A stretch of DNA of 64,000 nucleotides from Streptomyces buecherae (GCF_014295035.1 NZ_CP060404.1:5992501-6056500); one strand, 5' to 3'; shown: positions 9,685 through 19,082, counted from the stretch's first letter. Numbers and translations are program-made. Notes: generated by a model from the sequence alone, not told the origin.

Positions 9685-10065
9685 ATGAGCACTGAGCAGA
9701 GTTCGGCCGGAGTGGGTGTACACGTCAGCGGTTGCGACTGGGACGACGCGGACGCGGTGTTCCGCGTGCTGCGCGCGGCGTTCCCGGCGACCGCCGCCGA
9801 CGAGTGGCCCGACGCGGGCCGGCCGGTGGAGACCGAGACCGAGCGCCCCGTGGTCTGGTCGATGACCGTGGACACCCGCGAGCCCGGCGGCTCCACTCCC
9901 GACTCCGGCCTGGCCCAGTCGGTCAGCGTGGACCTCTACGGCACCGAGCCGCCCGTCCACCAGGTACGCGACGTCCTCCAGCGCCACTTCGCGGTGAGCG
10001 AGGAGAAGGCCGTACCCGGCGACCAGGAGATGGAGGTCCGGCTGCGCCTCGACCCGACGGCCTGA
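9685..10065 (+). CDS. Small conserved-looking protein of unknown function
   Basis: A 126-residue soluble acidic protein with no recognised motif. It starts at ATG 9685, shortly after the Rieske oxidoreductase. It has streptomycete-like coding bias and plausible alternating beta/alpha structure (VHVSGCDWDDADAVFRVL near the N-terminus). The close spacing suggests cotranscription with the oxidoreductase, but no function can be assigned. Confidence 0.65.
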   Translation: MSTEQSSAGVGVHVSGCDWDDADAVFRVLRAAFPATAADEWPDAGRPVETETERPVVWSMTVDTREPGGSTPDSGLAQSVSVDLYGTEPPVHQVRDVLQRHFAVSEEKAVPGDQEMEVRLRLDPTA

Positions 10066-10134
10066 GCCCCGCCGCGTCCGCGACCTCGCCCGCTCGGCCA
10101 CCCGGCCGTCACGGTGCGAGGCGGGCGCGCGCGC

Positions 10135-11121
10135 TCAGTTCGCCGAACGACGTACAGGAGAGATGGCGGGCCACGAGCGCGACGACTCCGTTCGGGTACG
10201 CACGAGCGCACGCAGCATCGCGGCGCCCGCCCCCACTGCGGCGAGGTGCAGGACCACCGCGACAGCGAGGTTTTCCGGCAGGGACGCGTCGGCCGGTCGG
10301 GCGATCGCCAGGTACAGGGTGAACGGGAGCTTCCAGCCGCTCCAGGCGAACAAGGAGCCCGAACCGAGCCAGCCGAGTGCCATCGGAACCCAGCGCGGGA
10401 GGCGCGCGGGCCGGCCCCGGACGGTGGCCCAGGTGGCGAGGGACGCCGCGAGCGCCCAGAGCCCGAAGGTCGCGGCCAACGCGTACCAGGCGGTGCCGCG
10501 CTCGTCGCGGTGGGCGACACCCAGGGTGCCGCCCACCGCCCAGTACAGCCAGACGAGGCCGACGGCGGCGCCCACCACGGCCATCCACGGCAGCGCCCCC
10601 GGCGCGCCCTCCCCGCGGTCCCCGAGCCGGCCCGCGAACACGTCCGGCCAGCGCCGCCGCACGTACGCGGGCAGCGCGATGGCCAGCCCGAGCCCCATCC
10701 CGACAAACCCGATCTGGATCAGCACGGCCTCCCAGACCGGCATCGACGGGTCCGCGTCATCCCCGCTCTTCGGACCACCATCCGAGCCCAGCAGCGAACT
10801 GAGCACGGCGTACGGCAACACCGGGACGAGGAACCCCGCCCCCACCCAAGCGCAGAAGGCCAACGGCGCTCCCGGTATGCGCATGCCCCACGGCCGCACC
10901 AGGGCGAGCGCCACCGCGATCCCGATCCCCGCCATAGCGATCGTCGCGCTGTTGAGCACCACCCACTCCGCCATGCCGAACCCGGTGCCCACCGGCAGCA
11001 GTCCCACGAGCGAACCGACCACCCACGACACCTTGATCAGCACATAGGGCGTCAGCGCCAGCGCCGCCCCGTACGCCGCGACGCGCCCGGCCCGGTCCCA
11101 TCGGTCCACCTGAACTCCCAT
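10135..11121 (-). CDS. Multi-pass membrane protein, unknown function
   Basis: A 328-residue integral membrane protein with about eight hydrophobic segments in the translation. It opens with MGVQVDRWDRAGR, then successive segments such as AAYGAALALTPYVLIKVSWV and WVVLNSATIAMAGIGIAVAL. Similar proteins are common orphans in Streptomyces genomes. It converges with the gene at 9685 (69-base gap) and has its own promoter region at 11122-11259. No catalytic or transport signature is visible. Confidence 0.8.
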   Translation of the reverse strand: MGVQVDRWDRAGRVAAYGAALALTPYVLIKVSWVVGSLVGLLPVGTGFGMAEWVVLNSATIAMAGIGIAVALALVRPWGMRIPGAPLAFCAWVGAGFLVPVLPYAVLSSLLGSDGGPKSGDDADPSMPVWEAVLIQIGFVGMGLGLAIALPAYVRRRWPDVFAGRLGDRGEGAPGALPWMAVVGAAVGLVWLYWAVGGTLGVAHRDERGTAWYALAATFGLWALAASLATWATVRGRPARLPRWVPMALGWLGSGSLFAWSGWKLPFTLYLAIARPADASLPENLAVAVVLHLAAVGAGAAMLRALVRTRTESSRSWPAISPVRRSAN

Positions 11122-11259
11122 TCGTGGCTACGGGTGTTCAAGTCTCTGTCAGCGCTGCCCGCGCGGTCGTCAACCGCTGGGCGCATTCCTGTCATCACTC
11201 AGGAGGAGCCGGCGTCAGACCGCGGGACCACGGGCGACCAGGGGTGAGGGGCCGGACGC

Positions 11260-12642
11260 CTACGCCCCCGCGTCGGCCCGGACGGTGAAGCGCAGGGCGA
11301 AGGGGTTGAACTCCGCGGGCAGGGTGCCGTCCTGGTGGGGGCGCGGGGCGTGGGCCGGCGGCTGGAAGGTGTGCCCCTCCAGCAGCGCCGCCAGCCAGGT
11401 GCTCACCGTGAGCAGCACGAGGTTGCGGCCGGGGCACTCGGCGGGGCCGGCGCTGAACGGCACCAGGGCCGGCTGGTTCTGGGCGCGCCCGTCGAGCCAG
11501 CGCTCGGGCACGTAGCGGTCGCCGTCGGGGCCCGCGGTGTCCGGGGAGCGGTGGAAGTACGGGGTGTAGATCAGGAACGCGGTGCGGGCCGGGACCGACT
11601 GGCCCCGCCACTGCGTCGGCTCGGTGCTCTCGCGCAGCAGCAGCGGGGTCGTGGGCCACAGCCGCAGCGTCTCCTGGGCGCACGCGCGCAGGAACGGCAG
11701 CGTGCGCGGCTGGTCCGATCCGTGGCCTCCGACGGCGACCTCGGCGCGGGCCCGCGCCTCGTGCTCCGGGTGCGAGGTGAGCATCGCAAGGGTGCGCAGC
11801 GTGGTGATGGCCGCCGCGTCGTAGGCGAACAGCCAGTGCGGGATCTGGCCCACCGTGTCGGCGCGCTCGCTCGCGGGCCGTGCGGTCAGCGCGCCGGCCA
11901 GCGTCGTGGGCCCGGCGGCGACCGCGTGCTGGCGCAGCCGGCGCAGGAAGTCGTCCCTGACCCGCCGCCGCCGGGGCAGCAGCACCGACCAGTTGCCGGC
12001 CGAACGCAGCCGGTTCAGCAGGTGGGTGAGCGTCTCGTCGTCGCGGGCGGCGTCGCCGAGGACCAGCCTGCGCACCGAGCGCCACCACGCGGCCCCGAAC
12101 TCGTCCCAGGTCAGCTCCCCGGTCCGGTTGGTCTGCCGGAGCAGGGCCGCGGCCTCGTCGCGGACGGTGGCGACGATCGTCGGCGCGAGGTGGTGCAGCG
12201 GCTGCGGGGTGTCCAGGGCCGCCTCGTTCACCTGCCGCCGCTCCGCGCGCTCCGGCCCCTCGCTGATGAGGGACCCGTGCGGCTGGAACTGGCTGAGGGC
12301 GCCGCGCTTCTCCCAGGTGGCGGGCGAGAAGGGGGTCGGCGTCCGGTCGAGGATGTCGCCCACGTCCTCGGGGACCAGCGGCAGCGCGACGGTGCGACCG
12401 GCGACGCGCAGCAACAGCGGCCCGTCGCCGTACGTGGTGCGCAACCCGGCCATGGTCCGCAGTCCCCGCTGGTCCCAGTGCACCCGCTCGGTGAACGCCA
12501 TGCCCCCGGGTCGGCGCCTGATGACACCCGCGACCACGGCGGGCAGCAGCAGCGCGCCGACCACCCGGGCCGTGTCCGTCGGGCTCGCCTTCGGCAGGGC
12601 GCGCGCGGGCTCGGGGCGTGCCGGGGTGGGGGACGAGGACAT
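11260..12642 (-). CDS. Cytochrome P450
   Basis: A 460-residue P450. The heme-binding loop FSAGPAECPG places the thiolate Cys near residue 403. The K-helix ExxR (ETLR) and the PERW element are present. The I-helix reads FAYDAAAITT, so the usual acidic residue before the Thr is replaced by Ile. A short hydrophobic segment (VVGALLLPAVVAGVI) near residue 30 may tether it to the membrane. I chose ATG 12642 rather than the longer open frame because an AAGGAG ribosome site sits 8 bases upstream. It is divergent, across a 1-kb gap, from the UbiA/KS operon and may tailor that product (inference). Confidence 0.92.
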   Translation of the reverse strand: MSSSPTPARPEPARALPKASPTDTARVVGALLLPAVVAGVIRRRPGGMAFTERVHWDQRGLRTMAGLRTTYGDGPLLLRVAGRTVALPLVPEDVGDILDRTPTPFSPATWEKRGALSQFQPHGSLISEGPERAERRQVNEAALDTPQPLHHLAPTIVATVRDEAAALLRQTNRTGELTWDEFGAAWWRSVRRLVLGDAARDDETLTHLLNRLRSAGNWSVLLPRRRRVRDDFLRRLRQHAVAAGPTTLAGALTARPASERADTVGQIPHWLFAYDAAAITTLRTLAMLTSHPEHEARARAEVAVGGHGSDQPRTLPFLRACAQETLRLWPTTPLLLRESTEPTQWRGQSVPARTAFLIYTPYFHRSPDTAGPDGDRYVPERWLDGRAQNQPALVPFSAGPAECPGRNLVLLTVSTWLAALLEGHTFQPPAHAPRPHQDGTLPAEFNPFALRFTVRADAGA

Positions 12643-13676
12643 GCGGGTCTCCTTACGGGGTGCGCGTGGTGCTGACGCGGTGTGCGCGTGGTGCGGGGGC
12701 GCGGCGTGGTGCGGTAGGTGGTTCGGCTGGCGTTGGTGAGTGGGGTTGTTGGAGTGACTGGTGTGACGGGTGATGCGCCAACGCCGTCGGGTACCCGGAC
12801 GTAGGGGACGAAAACGCTGGCCGGCCGGGGTCCGCCCGATCGGCGCACAGCGGCGCGGCGGCGGCCGTGCCAGCTTCCTGCCGCCCCGCGTCGCCGACCG
12901 CCACGGACGGAGCCGTACCGGCATGCGAGACGGCCGCCGCCGGCGCGCGCCGGACCGCCCTACCGCCGGGCGCCGCGCGTCTCGCGCCCGTCACCGGACG
13001 CCCGCGCGAACCCGCGTGCCGAAGCCGTCAACTCCGCCGTGACCAGGGCTGATACGCCCGCGCCCGAGGAGTGGCGAGCGGCCGGCGAGCGAGGTCGCGG
13101 GGCTCGGACGGCGGCGGTGCGCGCCGGGTGCGAGCCCCCGGAGCGCGCCCGCGCGCCATGGCAGGGGCCTGTCAGCGAGGCGGATCGCTATTGAACAAGG
13201 GCGACGATCCTTTGTAGTTTGCTCGCCACGCCCAGCCGGGCGGATCTGTCCGCGCGCGGGCCCACCAGCCGGTGTGCGCGGTCGTACGGCGATGCCGCGC
13301 GCGGCGCCGCCCCGTGACCGGGGCGCCCGCGGCGCGTACGGGGGACACGAACACGCATGACGACGACGTCGGCAGCGGCAGCGCCGTGCGGCGCTGCCGG
13401 CGGCCCGCGCCGGTGGGCCCGGCCCCGCGCGAGCGGTAGCGGCGTCCCCCGACGGACCGGCGGGCCGTCGCCCGGCGGGCGCGCCGGCCGTGGTGCCATC
13501 GCCAGGCACCGCTCGGCCCACCCCTGGCGCCCGCCGCCTCGGCCCGCCAACTCGCCCACCCCGCAGCGGACTTACCCGACCACGTACCCGCCGACCCGAC
13601 CGCACGCGACCGCACCACCCCGAATACGGAGCGCTGAAGTGACCCCAGGCATACCGTCGCCGGCAGGGCCGCCGCC
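12643..13676. other. One-kilobase divergent intergenic region
   Basis: No convincing gene in either strand; the frames present lack ribosome sites and homologous-looking protein. It must hold the promoters for the P450 (minus) and the UbiA operon (plus). A locally AT-richer patch at 13180-13225 carries the best promoter-like hexamers. Confidence 0.6.
13191..13220 (+). promoter_or_regulatory. Possible vegetative promoter in the P450/UbiA gap
   Basis: TTGAAC and TAGTTT separated by 18 bases resemble a housekeeping-sigma promoter in an otherwise GC-saturated region. It is about 450 bases before the UbiA start, so a long leader or another target would be needed. Confidence 0.35.
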
Positions 13677-14726
13677 ATGGACGTGAGCACCGCCCGTGGC
13701 GCGCCGGCACCCCTGCCGCTCCTGGTGCTGCGCAGTTGCAGTTGCCGGTTCGCCGCCTACTACTGGATGGGGTTCCTCGCCGGGCTCGCCGCCGTGGACC
13801 ACCTCACCGTGGGCCGCGCGCTGGCGGCCGTGCCGATGTGGCTGGCCTTCTGCGTCGGCACCGAGTCCGTCAACCGGATCGCCGACCGCGAGGCCGACGT
13901 CGTCAACCGGCCCGAGCGCACCGCCCTGTGCGAGGCGATCGGCTGGCGCCGGCTCACCCGTATCGCCGTCGGCGCCTGGCTGGTCTTCGCGGCCAGCGGG
14001 GCCGCGCTGTTCGCGCTGGACCCCGAACCGGCCTTCGCCGCGATGATCGTCGTGGACATCGCCATCGCCATCGGCTACTCGATTGGCCCGGCCTTCAAGC
14101 GTCACCGCGTCCTCGCGCTGCTCGTCCTGGTCCTGCCGCTGATCCTGCCGATGGTCACCGGCTGGGCCACCGCCCCGGACGCCGACGCGCTCGGCTCGCC
14201 GGTGCTGCCGGCCGCCGCCGTGCTCGCCACCTTCAGCCTCGGACTCGCCGGCATCAAGGACATCACCGACGTGGCCGGCGACCGGCTGCTCGGCTACTCC
14301 AGCCTGTGGCTGACCGTCGCCGGGTTCGGCCGTGGCGCGGCCGTCTACGCCCTGGTCGTGGCGCCGTTCGCGCTGGACGCCGTCTTCGTCGTGCTGCACC
14401 TGCTGCCGGTCGCCAGCCTGGCCGTGACGCCGTGCGTCGTGGTCTCGGCGTACGTGGTGCGCGGCGCGAGCGCGGCCGAGTCGACCGAGGAGCGGTCGGT
14501 GGCGCGCGAGGTGATGCACTCGTACACCTTCCTGTTCCTGGCGGCGTACCTGCTCGCGGCGATGGCCTCGCCCGGCATGGCCGCCGTCGCCGCGCTCGGC
14601 GCCTGCCACTGGCTCCTCGCGTCCCGACGCCTGCACTGGGCGCCGGCCATCACCCGGGCCCAGCTCCACCGGTGGGCCAAGACCGTTGTTCCGTCGTCTC
14701 GCGGGGGCACCGTTGAACGAGTCTGA
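13677..14726 (+). CDS. UbiA-family prenyltransferase
   Basis: A 349-residue polytopic membrane protein with both metal/diphosphate motifs of the UbiA superfamily: NRIADREAD (Asn66, Asp70, Asp74) and a second DITDVAGD near residue 195-202. Hydrophobic helices fill the rest. Family members transfer an isoprenyl group from a diphosphate to an aromatic or lipid acceptor. It is the first gene of a compact operon and its 3' end overlaps the acyl carrier protein gene, so translation is probably coupled. The acceptor is likely the product of the following ketosynthases (inference). Confidence 0.85.
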   Translation: MDVSTARGAPAPLPLLVLRSCSCRFAAYYWMGFLAGLAAVDHLTVGRALAAVPMWLAFCVGTESVNRIADREADVVNRPERTALCEAIGWRRLTRIAVGAWLVFAASGAALFALDPEPAFAAMIVVDIAIAIGYSIGPAFKRHRVLALLVLVLPLILPMVTGWATAPDADALGSPVLPAAAVLATFSLGLAGIKDITDVAGDRLLGYSSLWLTVAGFGRGAAVYALVVAPFALDAVFVVLHLLPVASLAVTPCVVVSAYVVRGASAAESTEERSVAREVMHSYTFLFLAAYLLAAMASPGMAAVAALGACHWLLASRRLHWAPAITRAQLHRWAKTVVPSSRGGTVERV

Positions 14727-14955
14727 CATCCGTACCGGCGTGCGCGAGGTCTTCGCGCGGGTCCTGGCCACCTCGCCGGAACAGGTCCCGGTCGACGCCG
14801 ACCTCTACGACGACCTCGGCGCCGACTCGCTGAACAAGCTGGAGGTCATCGCGCACGTCGAGGCCCGCTTCGGCTGTCGGCTCACCGACGACGAGGCGGC
14901 CCTCGGCAACTCCGTCGACAGCCTCGCGCGGTACGTGGGCGGCCATGTCGGCTAG
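14713..14955 (+). CDS. Acyl carrier protein
   Basis: An 80-residue ACP with the phosphopantetheine attachment sequence LGADSLNKLEV (Ser39). The domain starts NESDIRTGVREVFARVL and spans the whole protein. I place the start at TTG 14713, overlapping the end of the prenyltransferase gene by 14 bases with GGGGG upstream; a TTG at 14686 is an alternative. The 3' end overlaps the ketosynthase start by 11 bases. It presumably carries the growing acyl chain for the two following ketosynthase-like proteins. Confidence 0.88.
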   Translation: MNESDIRTGVREVFARVLATSPEQVPVDADLYDDLGADSLNKLEVIAHVEARFGCRLTDDEAALGNSVDSLARYVGGHVG

Positions 14956-16201
14956 CGCCACACCGAAGGGGCGGGCGGCGCCGGTGGCGCCGGCCGTGGT
15001 GGAGTCGGAGCGGGTGGTCGTGACCGGCCTCGGCGTCGTCTCGCCGCTCGGCTGCGACGTGGACCGGTTCTGGCACGCGGTGACCTCGGGGACGGTGGCG
15101 ACCGGGCCCGTCACCCGGTTCGCCGCCGACGCCTACCCCACGCACCTGGCCGCCGAGGTGGCCGCGCCCCACCTGACCGCGCCGTACGCCGACGACGGCA
15201 CGCTCACCCCGCGCTCCCTGCGCTACGCCGAGCACGCCGTACGCGACGCCCTCGACGCCTCGAAGGTGCTGCCCGCCACCGACCCGCGCCGCGTCGGCCT
15301 GGTCATCGGCACCGTCATGGGCACCCGCCCGCACCTGGAGGAGCTGCGCCGCCGGGGCGCCGACACCGCGACCGACCGCCGCTGGGACGCGCCCGCCCTG
15401 CTCGCCTCCTGGCCCGCCGAGCGCTTCGGGCTGCGCGGCCCGCGACACGTCCTCGCGGCCGGCTGCGCCGGCGGCAACACCGCCATCGGCCTGGCGGCCG
15501 ACCTGATCGCCAGCGGGCAGGCGGACTGCGTACTGGCGGGCGGCGTGGACGAGTTGGCCGAAGCCGTCTTCCAGCTCTTCACCACCCTGCGCGCCGTGGA
15601 GCCGGAGGTCGTACGGCCCTTCGACCGCGACCGGCGCGGCACGATGCCGTCCGAGGGCGCCGGCATCCTCACCCTGGAGTCGCTGGCCCACGCGCGGGCC
15701 CGGGGCGCCACCGTCATCGCCGAACTGCGCGGCCACGCCATGGCCGCCGACGCGCACCACATGACGGCCCCCCACCCGGCCGGCGACGCCCTGCTGCGCT
15801 GCATGGACGAGAGCCTGCGCCGGGCCGGGCTGACCCCCGGCGACGTGGACTACGTCAGCGCGCACGGCACCGGCACGCCGGTCAACGACGCCACCGAAGC
15901 GGCCTGCCTCGCCGGCTATTTCGGCGCCGCCGGGGCCCGCCCGGCCACCTCGTCCATCAAGGGCATGCTGGGTCACGCGCAGGGCGCGGCCAGCGCCCTG
16001 GAGGCGGTGGCCTGCGTGCTGGCCATCGCGCGCGGCCGGGTGCCGGGCAACCCGACGCTGCGCACCGTGGACGACCGCTGCCGCGACCTGGACCTGGTCC
16101 GTGGCCCGGCCCGGGACCTGCCGGTGCGCGTCGCGCTCAGCAACGCGTTCGGCTTCGGCGGCAACACGGCGACGGTGGTGTTCGGCGCCCCCACGGACTG
16201 A
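14945..16201 (+). CDS. Beta-ketoacyl-ACP synthase (KS-alpha / FabF-like)
   Basis: A 418-residue condensing enzyme with an intact Cys-His-His triad: Cys174 in AAGCAGGNTA, His307 in VSAHGTGT and His344 in IKGMLGHAQGA. It catalyses decarboxylative Claisen condensation of ACP-bound extender units. The typical VVVTGLGVVSPLG start lies about 25 residues after ATG 14945. It overlaps the ACP gene and is followed by a degenerate ketosynthase, the arrangement of type II polyketide/fatty acid minimal systems. No ketoreductase, dehydratase, cyclase or acyltransferase lies nearby. Confidence 0.92.
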   Translation: MSASATPKGRAAPVAPAVVESERVVVTGLGVVSPLGCDVDRFWHAVTSGTVATGPVTRFAADAYPTHLAAEVAAPHLTAPYADDGTLTPRSLRYAEHAVRDALDASKVLPATDPRRVGLVIGTVMGTRPHLEELRRRGADTATDRRWDAPALLASWPAERFGLRGPRHVLAAGCAGGNTAIGLAADLIASGQADCVLAGGVDELAEAVFQLFTTLRAVEPEVVRPFDRDRRGTMPSEGAGILTLESLAHARARGATVIAELRGHAMAADAHHMTAPHPAGDALLRCMDESLRRAGLTPGDVDYVSAHGTGTPVNDATEAACLAGYFGAAGARPATSSIKGMLGHAQGAASALEAVACVLAIARGRVPGNPTLRTVDDRCRDLDLVRGPARDLPVRVALSNAFGFGGNTATVVFGAPTD

Positions 16202-16334
16202 CCCACCCCGCCGCCTGGCCCGGCCCTCCCGGCCCAGGCCCGCGCGCCGACCCGGCCCGACCCACCCCGCCCACCGACGCCGACCGCCCCACCCCGTGGG
16301 CCGCGCACCGCCGAAAGACCCCAAGGAGTACGAC

Positions 16335-17804
16335 GTGCCAACGCAGGACACGACCCGGACGAGCCCGGTGCCGGTCACCGGGGTGGGGGTGGTGAGCGCG
16401 GCGGGGACCTCGGTCGCCGCGCTGTACGAGGCCCTGCTCGCCGGCGCCCGACCGGTCACGGTGCGGGACGTGCCGCTGGTCGCCGGCGCCATCCCGGCCG
16501 GCCCGAACTGGCGGCCCGACCAGGACAGCGCCCACGCCGTCGAGGCCGCGCACGTCACCGCGCCGCTCACCCTCCCGCCCCATATCGACGCCCGGGCCAG
16601 GCGCACCATCGGCCGCGACACGGGACTGCTGCTCAGCGCCGCGCAGGCGGCCCTGACCACCACTCCGGCCGCTACGGCCACCCCGGCCACCCCGGTCACC
16701 CCGGCGGCCGAGCCGGACCAGGCGCCCCCGGCCACGTCGTCGCGCGCCGGCGCGGCGGAGCCCGTACCGGCCTCGTCGCCGCCGCCCGCGCCGCCGGTCC
16801 CGCTGCGCGGCGCCGACCCGGCCCGGATCGGCGTCTTCGCCGGCACGCTGCACGCCGGGCGCAGCGAGTACGTGGCCATCCACAACCGGGCCGGCGCCGA
16901 CGCGGGCCCGGTCAACCCCGTCTGGGGCCCGCAGTCCAGCTACAACGCCCCCGGCGCCGCCCTCTCCATCCACCTCGGCCTGCGCGGCCCCAACCTCACC
17001 CTGACCTCGGGCGCGGCCGTCGGCCTCGACGCCATCGCGCTAGGCGTCCAGCACGTGCGGACGGGCCGCTGCGACGCGGTCATCGCGGGCGGCGTGGACT
17101 CGCTGTCGGCCGCGTGCCCGCCACCGGCGGCGGGCGGGGCAGCGGCGGACGCGACAGCGGCGAGCGGGCTCGCGGAGGCACCGGCCGGGGAGGGCGCGGC
17201 CGTCGTCGTCCTGACCGCCCCGGACGGTCCCGCGCACGCCCCGGCCCTGGCCCACGTGTGCGCCACGGCCCGTGCGTACGCCGCCGGGGGCGGGGCGGCT
17301 GGCGAGCCGAGCGGCGGGCGGGCGGACACCGGGCCCGCGAACACCGGGGCCGGTGCCGGGGCCGTGCCGGACGCGCCGGACCTCGCCGAAGTGGGCGCCG
17401 AGGCCGCGCGCGCGGCGTTGCGGGACGCGGGCCGCGCCGCGCACGAGGTCGCCGTCGCGGTGACCACCGCCGACCCGCACACCCCGACCGGCGCCGCCGA
17501 ACGCGCCGCCATCGCCGCCGTGTTCGGGCCCGCCCTACCCCACCTGACCGCCGCCGGCACCACCGGCACCACGGGCGGCGCCGACGGCGCGCTGGCCTTC
17601 GCCCTCGCGGTCGAGGCGCTGACGAGAACCACACCCCCGCCCCCGACCCCGCCGGACCCCGACCCCAACCCCGACCCCGACCCCAACTCCGCCGCCCCGC
17701 TCGCGCTCTGCCTCAGCCTCGACCCGGACGGCGCGGCCACCGCCCTCCTCCTCTCCGGACCCACCCCCACACCCACCATCACGCCGACGGGAGCCACCCG
17801 ATGA
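16335..17804 (+). CDS. Ketosynthase-beta / chain-length-factor-like protein lacking active Cys
   Basis: A 489-residue ketosynthase homologue. The nucleophile position reads TSGAAVGLDAI, so Ala (about residue 227) replaces Cys, and the two catalytic His motifs are not recognisable. It pairs with the intact KS just upstream, as KS-beta/CLF subunits do. Three Ala/Pro/Gly-rich low-complexity stretches interrupt the fold (about residues 110-155, 255-280 and 400-460, the last rich in DPNPDPDP). GTG 16335 has an AAGGAG ribosome site. The stop overlaps the thioesterase start as ATGA. It may set chain length or simply stabilise the heterodimer. Confidence 0.82.
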   Translation: MPTQDTTRTSPVPVTGVGVVSAAGTSVAALYEALLAGARPVTVRDVPLVAGAIPAGPNWRPDQDSAHAVEAAHVTAPLTLPPHIDARARRTIGRDTGLLLSAAQAALTTTPAATATPATPVTPAAEPDQAPPATSSRAGAAEPVPASSPPPAPPVPLRGADPARIGVFAGTLHAGRSEYVAIHNRAGADAGPVNPVWGPQSSYNAPGAALSIHLGLRGPNLTLTSGAAVGLDAIALGVQHVRTGRCDAVIAGGVDSLSAACPPPAAGGAAADATAASGLAEAPAGEGAAVVVLTAPDGPAHAPALAHVCATARAYAAGGGAAGEPSGGRADTGPANTGAGAGAVPDAPDLAEVGAEAARAALRDAGRAAHEVAVAVTTADPHTPTGAAERAAIAAVFGPALPHLTAAGTTGTTGGADGALAFALAVEALTRTTPPPPTPPDPDPNPDPDPNSAAPLALCLSLDPDGAATALLLSGPTPTPTITPTGATR

Positions 17805-18628
17805 GGACCGGACCCGACAGGCTGGTGCTGCGCGAGGGCGGACCGTACCGCCTGGTGTGCCTGCCGTACGCGGGCGGCTCGGCCAGGTCGTTCACGCGGC
17901 TGGTGCGCCAGGTCACCGGGGACTGGACGGTCGTCGCCGCCCAACCGCCCGCCGCGCACGCCCACGGCACGCCGCCCGACCTGGACGAACTGGCCGACTT
18001 CTACGCCGACCTGCTCGCCACCGACCTCGCCGGCCCCGGCATCGTTCTCGGGCACAGCCTGGGTGCCGCGGTGGCACACCGGATGGCCCAGCGGCACGCG
18101 GCGAACTGGCCCGCCGACCTGCGGCTGGTCCTCTCCGCCCCACCCCGCCCCGGGCCACCCGGCTACGCGCTGGCCGGCCTCGACGACCACTCGCTGCTCT
18201 CGGCGGCCCGCGCCCGGGGCATCGTCCCGGAACTGGAGCTGCCCGACGAGTTGGTGATCCGACTGCTGCTGCCCGGACTCCGCCGCGACCTGGCGGCGCT
18301 CGGCGGCGCCGGCTGGACCCCGGAGCCGGTGAGCCCCCCGGTCCACCTGCTGGGCGGCATCGACGACGTGGCCTGCCCGCCGGCCGTCCTGACGGAGCTG
18401 GCCGACCAGTTGGCCGCGCGCGGGACGCGCTGGGTGCCGGGCGGCCACCTGTTCGTGATGGACCAGCCCGAGGCCACCTACGCGGCCCTCCGCAAGATCG
18501 CGGGCTGCGCCCCGCCGGCCCGCCCACGCCCCACCGCCCTGCCCACGGCCGCCCCGCCCACGGCGGTGGCGGGCACCGCGGGCACGCCAGCTCCGGCCGG
18601 CGCCGGACCGATCCCGGGACCCGGCTGA
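17801..18628 (+). CDS. Type II thioesterase (alpha/beta hydrolase)
   Basis: A 275-residue TEII-type hydrolase with the start CLPYAGGSA typical of editing thioesterases, nucleophile Ser86 in GHSLG, Asp in GGIDD and His in GGHLFV. Such enzymes clear misprimed acyl groups from carrier proteins or release products. ATG 17801 overlaps the KS-beta stop (ATGA), indicating translational coupling. The last 40 residues are Pro/Ala-rich and probably disordered. It completes the ACP-KS-KSbeta operon. Confidence 0.9.
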   Translation: MRTGPDRLVLREGGPYRLVCLPYAGGSARSFTRLVRQVTGDWTVVAAQPPAAHAHGTPPDLDELADFYADLLATDLAGPGIVLGHSLGAAVAHRMAQRHAANWPADLRLVLSAPPRPGPPGYALAGLDDHSLLSAARARGIVPELELPDELVIRLLLPGLRRDLAALGGAGWTPEPVSPPVHLLGGIDDVACPPAVLTELADQLAARGTRWVPGGHLFVMDQPEATYAALRKIAGCAPPARPRPTALPTAAPPTAVAGTAGTPAPAGAGPIPGPG

Positions 18629-18722
18629 CCCGCGTCACCCTCCGCGCGGCGGGCCCGACCCCGGACCGGCCCCGCCCCGCACGCGCGGGGCCGTCCCGCG
18701 CGGCCCGCCGTACGATGGGCGC

Positions 18723-19082
18723 ATGCCGGTCCGCGAAGAGCCCTCAGTTGCACACCCTGCGCACCAGCGCACCCCGGGTGAGCGGCAACTGGACGTCGCC
18801 TCCACGGTGTTCGCGCTGCTCGCCGACCCGACCCGGCTGCACCTGCTGTGGCTCCTCGCCCAGGGCGAGGCCGACGTCACGACCCTGACCACGGCCAGCG
18901 GCGCGACCCGCACGGCGGTCAGCCAACACCTGGCCAAGCTGCGCCTGGCCGGCCTGGTGCAGGCGCGCAAGGAGGGCCGGCACGCGGTGTACGCGCTGCG
19001 CGACGGACACCTGCGCCGGCTGGTGGTCGAGGCCCTCCAACACGCGGACCACCAGGTCACCGGCGCCCCCTGGCACGCGTAG
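18723..19082 (+). CDS. ArsR-family winged-helix regulator
   Basis: A 119-residue ArsR/SmtB-type repressor. The core (VASTVFALLADPTRLHLLWLL ... AVSQHLAKLRLAGLVQARKEG) covers residues 25-95. No obvious Cys metal site is present, so its ligand is not predictable; it could be a non-metal sensor. It follows the thioesterase by 94 bases on the same strand and may regulate that operon or the downstream MOSC gene. Confidence 0.9.
   Translation: MPVREEPSVAHPAHQRTPGERQLDVASTVFALLADPTRLHLLWLLAQGEADVTTLTTASGATRTAVSQHLAKLRLAGLVQARKEGRHAVYALRDGHLRRLVVEALQHADHQVTGAPWHA

Noticed and set aside
12653..13710. Several minus- and plus-strand frames in the P450/UbiA gap
   Set aside because: Arg/Pro/Ala-rich translations without start signals or motifs; the region is better read as regulatory.
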